From positions 1 to 19,701 of the forward strand of contig JAPSJG010000019.1 in the NCBI GenBank assembly GCA_031178305.1: DNA of 19,701 nucleotides. Direction: 5' to 3'. Shown piece after piece: positions 1 through 6,518 of the stretch. This stretch comes from Sinorhizobium sp. (GTDB taxonomy: Bacteria; Pseudomonadota; Alphaproteobacteria; Rhizobiales; Rhizobiaceae). The notes beneath the pieces are model-generated. The model worked only from the letters and a program-made list of their open reading frames with translations. It was not told the origin of the DNA and searched no databases. Within the stretch, counting starts at the first letter, position 1. Each line of letters opens with the position of its first letter. A program made the position numbers and the translations under genes.

Positions 1-348
1 CTCTCCGGCGGCCAGCGCCAGCGCATCGCGATCGCCCGCGTCTTCCTGAAGGACGCCCCTATCCTGATCCTCGACGAGGCGACCTCGGCGTTGGATTCGG
101 AGGTGGAGGCGGCGATCCAGGAGAACCTCTTCGCGCTGATGGCCGGCAAGACCGTGATCGCGATTGCCCACCGCCTCTCGACGCTGACCGAGATGGACCG
201 ACTGGTGGTCCTCGAAGCCGGGCGGATCGTCGAGATGGGTTCGCATGCCGAACTGGTCGCAAAGCGCGGTCTTTATGCCGACCTCTGGTCACGCCAGTCG
301 GGCGGCTTCATCGCCGACCAGGTCGAGAAGGAGGAGGCGGCGGAGTAA
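1..348 (+). CDS. ABC transporter half-molecule, ATPase C-terminus (5' truncated by window)
   Basis: Only the last 115 residues are in the window; the reading frame is open at base 1. It begins exactly at the ABC signature LSGGQ (residues 1-5 of the fragment). Walker B with the D-loop follows (ILILDEATSALD), then the switch histidine in AIAHRLST. This is the catalytic half of a nucleotide-binding domain of an exporter-type ABC protein. The end reads SGGFIADQVEKEEAAE, very like the end of the next gene (SGGFIAQEEAAE). The two genes are therefore paralogues and probably encode the two halves of a heterodimeric exporter. The next start lies 118 bases downstream on the same strand. The substrate cannot be told. 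ABC membership is certain; the pairing is inference. Confidence 0.93.
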   Translation, partial: LSGGQRQRIAIARVFLKDAPILILDEATSALDSEVEAAIQENLFALMAGKTVIAIAHRLSTLTEMDRLVVLEAGRIVEMGSHAELVAKRGLYADLWSRQSGGFIADQVEKEEAAE

Positions 349-365
349 TCCGCCGCTTCGTCTTT
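337..365 (+). terminator. possible intrinsic terminator or stem-loop at the end of the first ABC gene
   Basis: Bases 337-344 (GCGGCGGA) and 349-356 (TCCGCCGC) form a perfect 8-bp stem with the loop GTAA, which contains the stop codon. A pyrimidine-rich tail (TTCGTCTTT) follows. The U-tract is interrupted, so this may only attenuate transcription between the two ABC genes. Confidence 0.4.
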
Positions 366-466
366 CAGCGGTGGTTGCCGGAGGCTGCCGGAAGCTTGCG
401 CATTTGTAATGGACCTTTCGGCGAAAACCGATTGCCGTCAGGTCTCTGCCACCTATTATCAGAACA

Positions 467-2332
467 ATGCTGCGTTCCATTGTCGCCATCTTTGAGAACT
501 GGATCCATCCCTTCGCGCCGCGGGACCGACTGCAGCCGCCAAATTCGCTTTGGGGCTTTGCCTGGTTCTATGCACGCCAGGCGAAAGGACCGTTTCTGGC
601 CATGGCGGCGCTTGGCGGCCTGGTGGCAATGCTCGAAGCGGGGCTCTTCTATTTCGTCGGCCGGTTGGTTGACGTGCTAGATACGGTGCGGGCCGAGGAC
701 GGCTGGAGCGGATTGATCGCATCCAACGGTCCGGAACTGCTCTTCATGCTTCTGACGGTGCTGGTGTTTCGCTTCGTTGCCGTTTCGCTCGCCGCTCTAG
801 TCGAGGAGCAGTCGATCATCACCGGTTTTCTCAACCTTGTTCGCTGGCAGTCCTATGTGCATGTCGCCCGCCAGTCTTTGGGCTTCTTTCAGAATGAATT
901 TTCCGGCCGTATCGTCACCAAGGTGTGGACCGGCGCGCAGGCGACGAGCGACCTCATCGTTTCCTTGCTGCAGGTCGTCTGGTTCATCGTCATCTATACC
1001 GCCTCGACGATGGCGCTCATTGCCCAGCTCGACTGGCGTCTGGCGGCGATGGTGGCGTGCTGGATCCTCGTCTTCCTGGCGCTTGCCCGCTATTTCGTTC
1101 CGCGCGTCCGCAGGCACGCCCGCAACACCGCCGAGATGGCGTCGATGCTCAACGGCCGCATGGTCGATGCCTATTCCAATATGCAGACGCTGAAACTCTT
1201 CGGCAGCGACGAGGAGAACGACCGGTATATCCGCGCCGGATTCGATCGCTATCAGGGTGCGGTCATTCCATTCACGCGCCTCCTGACCGGCGTCCGGGCA
1301 TCGCAGGCGCTCCTTTCCGGGCTGATGATCACCGCGATCGCCGTCTACTCCATCGATCTGTGGCTCGCAGGTTCGGTGAGTTCCGGCGCCGTCGCCTTCA
1401 CCCTGGCGCTGGTGCTGCGGCTCAACATGCTGCTCGGACGGATGATGGGCCAGTTCAACGCGATCATGCGCAATATCGGCACGATGCAGAACTCGGCCGA
1501 ACTCGTATCGCAGCCGATCGGCCTCGTCGATCGGCCCGGCGCGCCGGAGCTTAAGGTCAGCAAGGCCGAGATCCGCTTCGAACACGTGAAATTCCACTAT
1601 GGCAAGGGCGGCGGCGTCATCGACGATTTTTCCCTGACCATCCGCCCGGGCGAAAAGGTCGGCATCGTCGGCCGTTCGGGTGCCGGCAAATCGACGCTCG
1701 TCAACCTCTTGCTGCGCTTCTACGATCTCGAGGGCGGGCAGATCCTCGTCGATGGCCAGGATATCGCCGCGGTCCGGCAGGAGTCGCTCAGGTCCAGGAT
1801 CGGCATGGTCAGCCAGGATACCTCTTTGCTGCATCGCTCGATCCGCGACAACATCCTCTTCGGCCGGCCGGGTGCGTCGGAGGAGCAACTGATCGAGGCG
1901 GCACGTAAGGCGGAGGCCTTGGACTTCATCGTCGACCTGCAGGACCAGCGCGGCCGCAGGGGGTTCGATGCGCATGTCGGGGAACGGGGCGTCAAGCTCT
2001 CCGGCGGTCAGCGGCAGCGGATCGCGATCGCCCGCGTCATGTTGAAGGACGCTCCCATTCTCGTTCTCGATGAAGCGACCTCGGCGCTGGACTCAGAGGT
2101 GGAGGCAGCCATCCAGTCAAACCTGGAGCGACTGATGCACGGAAAGACAGTGCTTGCTATCGCGCACAGGTTGTCAACGATCGCCGCTCTCGATCGCTTG
2201 GTCGTCATGGACCGCGGGCGGATCGTCGAGGACGGCACGCATGCCGAGCTGATCGCGCGCGGGGCTCTCTATGCGGAGCTTTGGGCGCGCCAATCGGGCG
2301 GCTTCATCGCACAGGAAGAGGCGGCTGAATAG
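467..2332 (+). CDS. ABC exporter half-transporter (membrane domain fused to ATPase)
   Basis: A 621-residue protein with the usual length and order of a type IV ABC exporter half. The N-terminal membrane domain has about six hydrophobic segments (near residues 42-66, 89-111, 163-187, 192-210 and two between 270 and 335). The ATPase domain runs from about 365 to 610. Walker A (GRSGAGKST) is at 402-410, the signature LSGGQ at 511-515, and Walker B ILVLDE at 531-536 with catalytic Glu536. The switch histidine is His567. All catalytic residues are intact. The ATG at 467 has no good Shine-Dalgarno sequence, but the N-terminus (a short amphipathic lead, then the first membrane helix) fits the family. 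With the truncated paralogue upstream it probably forms a heterodimer. Sequence alone does not give the substrate; lipids, drugs or peptides are all possible. Confidence 0.95.
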   Translation: MLRSIVAIFENWIHPFAPRDRLQPPNSLWGFAWFYARQAKGPFLAMAALGGLVAMLEAGLFYFVGRLVDVLDTVRAEDGWSGLIASNGPELLFMLLTVLVFRFVAVSLAALVEEQSIITGFLNLVRWQSYVHVARQSLGFFQNEFSGRIVTKVWTGAQATSDLIVSLLQVVWFIVIYTASTMALIAQLDWRLAAMVACWILVFLALARYFVPRVRRHARNTAEMASMLNGRMVDAYSNMQTLKLFGSDEENDRYIRAGFDRYQGAVIPFTRLLTGVRASQALLSGLMITAIAVYSIDLWLAGSVSSGAVAFTLALVLRLNMLLGRMMGQFNAIMRNIGTMQNSAELVSQPIGLVDRPGAPELKVSKAEIRFEHVKFHYGKGGGVIDDFSLTIRPGEKVGIVGRSGAGKSTLVNLLLRFYDLEGGQILVDGQDIAAVRQESLRSRIGMVSQDTSLLHRSIRDNILFGRPGASEEQLIEAARKAEALDFIVDLQDQRGRRGFDAHVGERGVKLSGGQRQRIAIARVMLKDAPILVLDEATSALDSEVEAAIQSNLERLMHGKTVLAIAHRLSTIAALDRLVVMDRGRIVEDGTHAELIARGALYAELWARQSGGFIAQEEAAE

Positions 2333-2646
2333 CAGGCCGGAAGGCATCTTCGGATCGCGCCAACCCCTTGCGCTGATTGGCCGCATCTTTCCCCGCGACA
2401 ATCTGCCCACCTGACCGCATGAAGGCTGGACATAGTCTGCGATCAAGCATAGAACGCGCCCGATTGACGGGGAATCCGTGTGTCGGATTCTCCGGATTCT
2501 GGCACCTAATCCGAGGCTTGCCGCGGCGAGCCGGGCAGGGTGCCAGCGTATGAGACAGGGCGTGGTTCCGTGACTCGGGGACGGGAGGAAGCGCGCCGGG
2601 GGGCGGATGCGATGTCCGCAACATTGCGTTAGAGGATGGTTTAGCC
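2333..2646 (+). other. non-coding leader region upstream of petA
   Basis: This 314-base stretch has no convincing gene. It should hold the promoter of petABC. A weak -35-like TTGACG lies at 2464-2469, with no good -10 at the expected distance. A cluster of inverted and direct repeats sits at 2469-2513 and is listed separately. The petA ribosome binding site AGAGG is at 2631-2635. Confidence 0.6.
2469..2513 (+). promoter_or_regulatory. repeat-rich hairpin in the petA leader
   Basis: GAATCCG (2472-2478) pairs with CGGATTC (2484-2490) around a TGTGT loop. The stem extends to 10 bp (2469-2478 with 2484-2493) with one G-U pair. The right arm is repeated directly nine bases on (CGGATTCT at 2484 and again at 2493), and AATCCG at 2508-2513 can pair with that second copy. 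No U-tract follows, so it is not a simple terminator. A protein-binding operator or alternative leader structures are both possible. Confidence 0.4.
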
Positions 2647-3225
2647 GTGAGCGAACACGACACTTCAAGCGAGACCTTGGGCGAGCCCACTCGCCGCGAC
2701 TTTCTGTACCTGGCTACCGGCATGGCCGGCGTCGTCGGCGCCGGGGCTGCAGCCTGGCCGTTCATCGACCAGATGCGTCCGGATGCCTCGACGCTCGCGC
2801 TCGCTTCGATCGAGGTCGATGTTTCGAGCCTGCAGCCGGGCATGTCGTTGACGGCCAAGTGGCGCGGCAAACCGGTTTTCATCCGCAACCGCACCGACAA
2901 GGAAGTCGAAGAAGCCAAGGTTGTTCCGCTTGACGAGCTCAAGGATCCGATCGCCCGCAACGCCAACCTCCCGTCGGACGCACAGGCAACGGACATTGAT
3001 CGCTCCGCTGGCGAAGGCAAGGAAAACTGGATCGTGATGATCGGCTCCTGCACCCATCTCGGCTGCGTGCCGCTCGGCCAGGCCGGTGATTTTGGCGGCT
3101 GGTTCTGTCCCTGCCACGGCTCCCACTACGATACCGCCGGCCGCATCCGCAGGGGCCCGGCACCGGAGAACCTCGCCGTGCCGACCTTCACGTTCGTTTC
3201 CGACACAGTTATCAAGATCGGTTGA
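2647..3225 (+). CDS. petA: ubiquinol-cytochrome c reductase iron-sulfur (Rieske) subunit
   Basis: A 192-residue Rieske protein of the cytochrome bc1 complex. It takes an electron from quinol at the Qo site and passes it to cytochrome c1. The start is GTG with AGAGG 11 bases upstream. The N-terminus carries a twin-arginine motif (RRDFLYLAT, near residue 17) followed by a single hydrophobic anchor, as in bacterial Rieske proteins exported folded by Tat. Cluster box 1, CTHLGC, is at 135-140; box 2, CPCHGSH, is at 154-160. The expected ligands are Cys135, His137, Cys154 and His157, with a Cys140-Cys156 disulfide. It is the first gene of petABC; petB starts 14 bases after its stop. The symbol fbcF is also used for this gene. 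Confidence 0.98.
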   Translation: MSEHDTSSETLGEPTRRDFLYLATGMAGVVGAGAAAWPFIDQMRPDASTLALASIEVDVSSLQPGMSLTAKWRGKPVFIRNRTDKEVEEAKVVPLDELKDPIARNANLPSDAQATDIDRSAGEGKENWIVMIGSCTHLGCVPLGQAGDFGGWFCPCHGSHYDTAGRIRRGPAPENLAVPTFTFVSDTVIKIG

Positions 3226-3239
3226 GGGGACTACTGATA

Positions 3240-4520
3240 ATGAGTGCTGATCATTCAACCTACACGCCAACGACAGGCTTCGAGAAGTGGGTTGATTCCC
3301 GTCTTCCGCTGCCGCGGCTCGTCCACGACTCTTTCGTCTCCTATCCGGTACCGCGGAACCTGAACTACGCCTACACCTTCGGTGCGATGCTGTCGGTGAT
3401 GCTGATCGTGCAGATCCTGACCGGTATCGTGCTGGCGATGCATTATGCGGCCGAGACCACCGTCGCCTTCAACTCCGTCGAAAAGATCATGCGCGACGTG
3501 AACCACGGCTGGCTGTTGCGCTACCTGCACGCCAATGGCGCATCCTTCTTCTTCATCGCCGTCTACCTGCATATTGCCCGCGGTCTCTACTACGGCTCCT
3601 ACAAGGCACCGCGCGAGATCCTCTGGATTCTCGGCGTGGTAATCTATCTCCTGATGATGGCGACCGGCTTCATGGGCTACGTTCTGCCCTGGGGCCAGAT
3701 GTCCTTCTGGGGCGCGACCGTTATCACCGGCTTCTTCTCGGCCTTCCCGTTGGTCGGCGAATGGATCCAGCAGTTCCTGCTCGGCGGCTTCGCCGTCGAC
3801 CAGCCGACGCTGAATCGCTTCTTCTCGCTGCATTATCTGCTGCCCTTCATGATCGCCGGCGTCGTGGTCCTGCACATCTGGGCGCTGCACGTCACCGGCC
3901 AGACGAATCCGACCGGCGTCGAGGTCAAGTCGAAGACCGACACGGTAACCTTCACGCCCTATGCGACCTTGAAGGATGCGCTCGGTGTTTCCGTCTTCCT
4001 CCTCGTCTATGCCTGGTTCGTCTTCTACATGCCGAACTATCTCGGCCATCCGGACAACTATATCCCGGCCGACCCGCTGAAGACGCCCGCTCACATCGTC
4101 CCGGAATGGTATTACCTGCCGTTCTACGCGATGCTGCGCGCAATCACTTTCAACATCGGCCCGATCGACTCCAAGCTCGGCGGCGTTCTGGTCATGTTCG
4201 GCTCTATCATCGTTCTGTTCTTCCTGCCCTGGCTCGACACGTCCAAGGTCCGCTCGGCCGTCTACCGTCCGTGGTACAAGCTGTTCTTCTGGATCTTCGT
4301 CGCCAACGCCATAATGCTCGGCTGGCTCGGCTCCCGCCCGGCCGAAGGCATTTATGTCGTGCTCTCGCAGCTCGGCACGCTGTACTACTTCGGCTTCTTC
4401 CTCTTCATCATGCCCCTTCTCGGCCTGATCGAGACGCCGAAGCGCATTCCGAACTCCATCACCGAGGCGGTTCTGGAGAAAGAGAATGCGAAGGCGCAGC
4501 CGAAGACCGCCCACGCCTGA
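3240..4520 (+). CDS. petB: cytochrome b subunit of the bc1 complex
   Basis: A 426-residue, eight-helix cytochrome b, full length as usual in alphaproteobacteria (not split as in cyanobacteria). I chose the ATG at 3240 because GAGGGGA (3224-3230) lies nine bases before it; an in-frame TTG at 3222 would overlap petA and has no site. The haem-ligand pairs are visible with the expected 13-residue spacing: His97 and His111 in helix B, His198 and His212 in helix D. The Qo-site PEWY motif is at 288-291. It holds haems bL and bH and both quinone sites in the inner membrane. Also called fbcB. Confidence 0.98.
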   Translation: MSADHSTYTPTTGFEKWVDSRLPLPRLVHDSFVSYPVPRNLNYAYTFGAMLSVMLIVQILTGIVLAMHYAAETTVAFNSVEKIMRDVNHGWLLRYLHANGASFFFIAVYLHIARGLYYGSYKAPREILWILGVVIYLLMMATGFMGYVLPWGQMSFWGATVITGFFSAFPLVGEWIQQFLLGGFAVDQPTLNRFFSLHYLLPFMIAGVVVLHIWALHVTGQTNPTGVEVKSKTDTVTFTPYATLKDALGVSVFLLVYAWFVFYMPNYLGHPDNYIPADPLKTPAHIVPEWYYLPFYAMLRAITFNIGPIDSKLGGVLVMFGSIIVLFFLPWLDTSKVRSAVYRPWYKLFFWIFVANAIMLGWLGSRPAEGIYVVLSQLGTLYYFGFFLFIMPLLGLIETPKRIPNSITEAVLEKENAKAQPKTAHA

Positions 4521-4552
4521 CCGGAACAGCGATTGATAAGGAACTCACAACA

Positions 4553-5425
4553 ATGAAAAAGCTTGTTACAGGCATTCTGTCACTCGCTGTCGTTGCCGGT
4601 CTGGGCCTGGGTGCGGCTATCGCCCAGGACGAGGCTGGCGGCGAGGGTCACGCCGAAAGCGGCACGCCTCACTACCCGATCCACAAGCCGGAGCAGCAGG
4701 ATTGGACTTTCGCCGGTCTGTTCGGCCACTACGACAAGGGCCAGCTGCAGCGTGGTCTCAAGGTCTACACCGAAGTCTGTTCCGCCTGCCATTCGATGAG
4801 CCTGGTGGCCTTCCGCACGCTGGAAGACCTTGGTTACTCGGAATCCCAGGTGAAGGCCTTTGCGGCCAATTACGAAGTGCAGGACGGACCGAACGCCGAC
4901 GGCGAGATGTTCGCGCGCAAGGCGGTTCCCGCCGACTACTTCCCGTCGCCGTTCCCGAACAAGGAAGCGGCAGCTGCGGCGAACAACGGTGCGGCTCCGC
5001 CGGACTTCTCGCTGATCGCCAAGGCGCGCGGCATCGAGCGCGGCTTCCCGCAGTTCGTCTTCGACATTTTCTGGCCCTACCAGGAAGGCGGCCCGGACTA
5101 TATCCACGCGCTGCTGACCGGCTACCAGGATCCGCCGGCGGGCGCCGAAGTCGCGGAAGGCACGCATTACAACCCGTACTTCGCCAGCGCCGCCGCGCTC
5201 GCGATGGCACCGCCGCTTTCGGACGATCAGGTCACCTATGACGACGGCGCGCCGCAGACGGTGGATCAGTACTCCCGCGACGTATCGGCCTTCCTGATGT
5301 GGGCGGCGGAGCCACATCTCGAGGACCGCAAGCGCACCGGTTTCATGGTCATGGTGTTCCTGCTGATCTTCACCGGGCTCATCTATCTGACGAAGAAGTC
5401 GGTTTACGCGAACAAGGAACATTGA
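4553..5425 (+). CDS. petC: cytochrome c1 of the bc1 complex
   Basis: A 290-residue cytochrome c1. The ATG at 4553 is preceded by TAAGGAA (4537-4543). Residues 1-24 form a Sec signal peptide (MKK, hydrophobic core, AIAQ). The haem-binding CSACH is at 76-80, and the likely axial Met218 lies in AMAPPLSDDQV. A C-terminal anchor helix (about 264-280) ends in a basic tail. It accepts electrons from the Rieske centre in the periplasm and passes them to a soluble or membrane cytochrome c. It lies 32 bases after petB in the same operon, and a strong terminator follows. The same frame is open far back into petB, but that extension is only a shadow. Also called fbcC. Confidence 0.98.
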   Translation: MKKLVTGILSLAVVAGLGLGAAIAQDEAGGEGHAESGTPHYPIHKPEQQDWTFAGLFGHYDKGQLQRGLKVYTEVCSACHSMSLVAFRTLEDLGYSESQVKAFAANYEVQDGPNADGEMFARKAVPADYFPSPFPNKEAAAAANNGAAPPDFSLIAKARGIERGFPQFVFDIFWPYQEGGPDYIHALLTGYQDPPAGAEVAEGTHYNPYFASAAALAMAPPLSDDQVTYDDGAPQTVDQYSRDVSAFLMWAAEPHLEDRKRTGFMVMVFLLIFTGLIYLTKKSVYANKEH

Positions 5426-5461
5426 TCGCAAAGCCGGATCCGTCGGCTGATCAATCAGGAG

Positions 5462-5487
5462 GGTCCCGGTTTTGCCGGGGCCTTTTT
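5462..5487 (+). terminator. intrinsic terminator of the petABC operon
   Basis: GGTCCCGG (5462-5469) pairs with CCGGGGCC (5475-5482) through one G-U pair, with the loop TTTTG and a run of five T. It lies 36 bases after the petC stop, in the right orientation to end the operon. Confidence 0.9.
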
Positions 5488-5503
5488 GTTGGAAGGTGTG
5501 CCC

Positions 5504-5662
5504 ATGCGAGTCCGGCGCGGTATCGAAGGCGACCTGCTGGTCATCCGTGAGGGGCGGCGTAATGCTCCCCGGATTTCCTCATCCCTGTGCTCGTCACAGG
5601 GATCCAGCAGCGCCGCGTCTGCGGCGCGAGAAACTCTTTGCATAGCACTTTGGTTCCTATGA
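5504..5662 (+). pseudogene. possible remnant of an N-acetyltransferase-like gene cut by a repeat
   Basis: An ATG with a good Shine-Dalgarno site (GGAAGG at 5491-5496) opens a 52-codon frame beginning MRVRRGIEGDLLVIREG. This faintly resembles the first strand and helix of GNAT acetyltransferases (IRRA..EDL..IR). After about 25 codons the frame enters the palindromic element at 5577 and soon stops. It could be the 5' end of a gene truncated by that element, or a chance frame. The resemblance is judged by eye only. Confidence 0.25.
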
Positions 5663-5725
5663 AAGCGCGTCATTCACGGTGCCGACGCACCGTGTCTGGA
5701 TCCCTGTGACAAGCACAGGATGAGG
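5577..5725. repeat. RIME-like nested palindromic intergenic element (149 bp)
   Basis: The terminal arms, 5577-5607 and 5696-5725, are inverted copies differing by one substitution and one indel. Each arm is itself a small palindrome (CCCTGTG/CACAGGG on the left, CCTGTG/CACAGG on the right). Inside are two further stem-loops: CGCCGC/GCGGCG at about 5611-5626 and CACGGTG/CACCGTG at 5675-5694. Size, arm sequence and intergenic position match my memory of the Rhizobium-specific intergenic mosaic elements (RIME1); the exact family assignment is not verified. No coding capacity. Confidence 0.8.
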
Positions 5726-5773
5726 AGCTTGCTGCAGCCGCAACACGATAGCCTCAGGCATGCGACGCGCACA

Positions 5774-6196
5774 TCAGTCGGGGACCGTCCACTGCGGGTT
5801 CCAGGCGATTTCCCAAAGGTGCCCATCCGGGTCGTGAAAATAGCCGGAATAGCCGCCCCAGAAACGCTTGCGTGCCGGATCCGTGATGACCGCGCCGGCG
5901 GCCTCGGCCTGCTTCATGACTCTATCGACCTCCTCCTTCGAATTGACGAGATGGCCGATCGAAATGGCGCCGAGCCGTTGCTGTGTTGCGTGAATTTTGG
6001 CGTCCTTCGCAAGTGAAGGTGCGGGGTAAAGCGCCAATATCAGTTCGTCATTCATGTGGATGAATACGACGGCTCCATCCTCGAATTGCTGTCCAATGAT
6101 CCCCTTCGTCGGTAGGCCCATTCCGTCGCGATAGAAGGCGAGGGACCTATCGAGGTCGTCTACTGCCAGCGTGAGCACTTTTAGTCGCGGTCTCAT
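5774..6196 (-). CDS. VOC-superfamily (glyoxalase/bleomycin-resistance fold) protein
   Basis: A 140-residue single-domain protein with the two beta-alpha-beta-beta-beta modules of the VOC fold. The first starts LKVLTLAVDDLDRSLAFYRD (5-24); the second ends FHDPDGHLWEIAWNP (120-134). I chose the ATG at 6196 because GGGAGG lies just upstream; an in-frame extension to 6253 adds residues unlike the family. The usual first metal ligand at the start of strand 1 (His or Gln) is Val12 here. His82 and Glu129 remain, so a full glyoxalase I metal site is doubtful. Function cannot be named: it could be a binding protein, a lyase or an antibiotic-sequestering protein. It lies alone between a repeat and the rgsE terminator region. 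Confidence 0.88.
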   Translation of the reverse strand: MRPRLKVLTLAVDDLDRSLAFYRDGMGLPTKGIIGQQFEDGAVVFIHMNDELILALYPAPSLAKDAKIHATQQRLGAISIGHLVNSKEEVDRVMKQAEAAGAVITDPARKRFWGGYSGYFHDPDGHLWEIAWNPQWTVPD

Positions 6197-6376
6197 CTCC
6201 GCCTCCCGTGCGCATCGTTCAAATACGCGCGGCGCCACGGGGCGTGGCGTCACGACGCCATGGTGAACAGATTAACGCGAACGGCCCGTCTTTGCAGCCT
6301 TTGGACCGCTGATTTTCTACCGATGGGGCCGGCGCTCGCGTTTCGCCGGATCGCGGTCTTTTGACGTCGAACGCGA

Positions 6377-6404
6377 AACGGCCCCGCCTTTCGACAGGGC
6401 CGTT
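6377..6404 (-). terminator. possible stem-loop terminator
   Basis: AACGGCCC (6377-6384) and GGGCCGTT (6397-6404) form a perfect 8-bp stem with a 12-base loop. Read on the minus strand, the tail (TCGCGTTCG) is not a clean U-run. It could end rgsE transcripts that pass the nearer hairpin at 6491, or be a protein site. Confidence 0.35.
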
Positions 6405-6490
6405 CCTGATTACCTTGAGGATTGCTTAAAGCGGATGCGCACACCTGCGTTCGCGCCGTCGCTCCTTTGTATTAGCCGCGTTTGCGCGAC

Positions 6491-6510
6491 GTCAGGCGAT
6501 TCCGCCTGAC
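6491..6510 (-). terminator. probable stem-loop terminator after rgsE
   Basis: GTCAGGCG (6491-6498) and CGCCTGAC (6503-6510) form a perfect 8-bp stem with a 4-base loop, eight bases beyond the rgsE stop codon. Flanking TTTGC and GCAAA can extend the pairing with a bulge. There is no strong U-tract, so termination efficiency is uncertain. Confidence 0.5.
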
Positions 6511-6518
6511 TGCAAATG

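Larger units (their letters stand above)
6197..6518. other. non-coding gap between the VOC gene and rgsE
   Basis: No convincing gene is present. Visible structure is a 7-bp inverted repeat with a 3-base loop at 6233-6249 (CGCCACG/CGTGGCG), 37-53 bases upstream of the VOC start, where it could act as an operator. There are also two stem-loops at 6377-6404 and 6491-6510, listed separately. Confidence 0.6.

Noticed and set aside
797..1975. 392-codon minus-strand frame opposite the ABC exporter
   Set aside because: The opposite strand encodes a complete ABC protein with all motifs. The antisense product has no membrane segments or known motifs.
2464..2490. Sigma-70-type promoter for petABC from TTGACG at 2464
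   Set aside because: The -35 is fair, but there is no convincing -10 element 16-18 bases on, so I left the promoter unassigned.
3255..4514. 419-codon minus-strand frame opposite petB
   Set aside because: It mirrors a conserved membrane protein gene. Its product is a highly charged low-complexity sequence typical of an antisense shadow.
3761..4552. Open frame joining the 3' half of petB to petC, suggesting a petB-petC fusion
   Set aside because: The upstream part is an out-of-frame shadow of petB. petC has its own ribosome binding site and signal peptide at 4553.
6250..6444. 64-codon minus-strand frame between the VOC gene and rgsE
   Set aside because: No ribosome binding site, Arg-rich random composition, and it spans two stem-loops.
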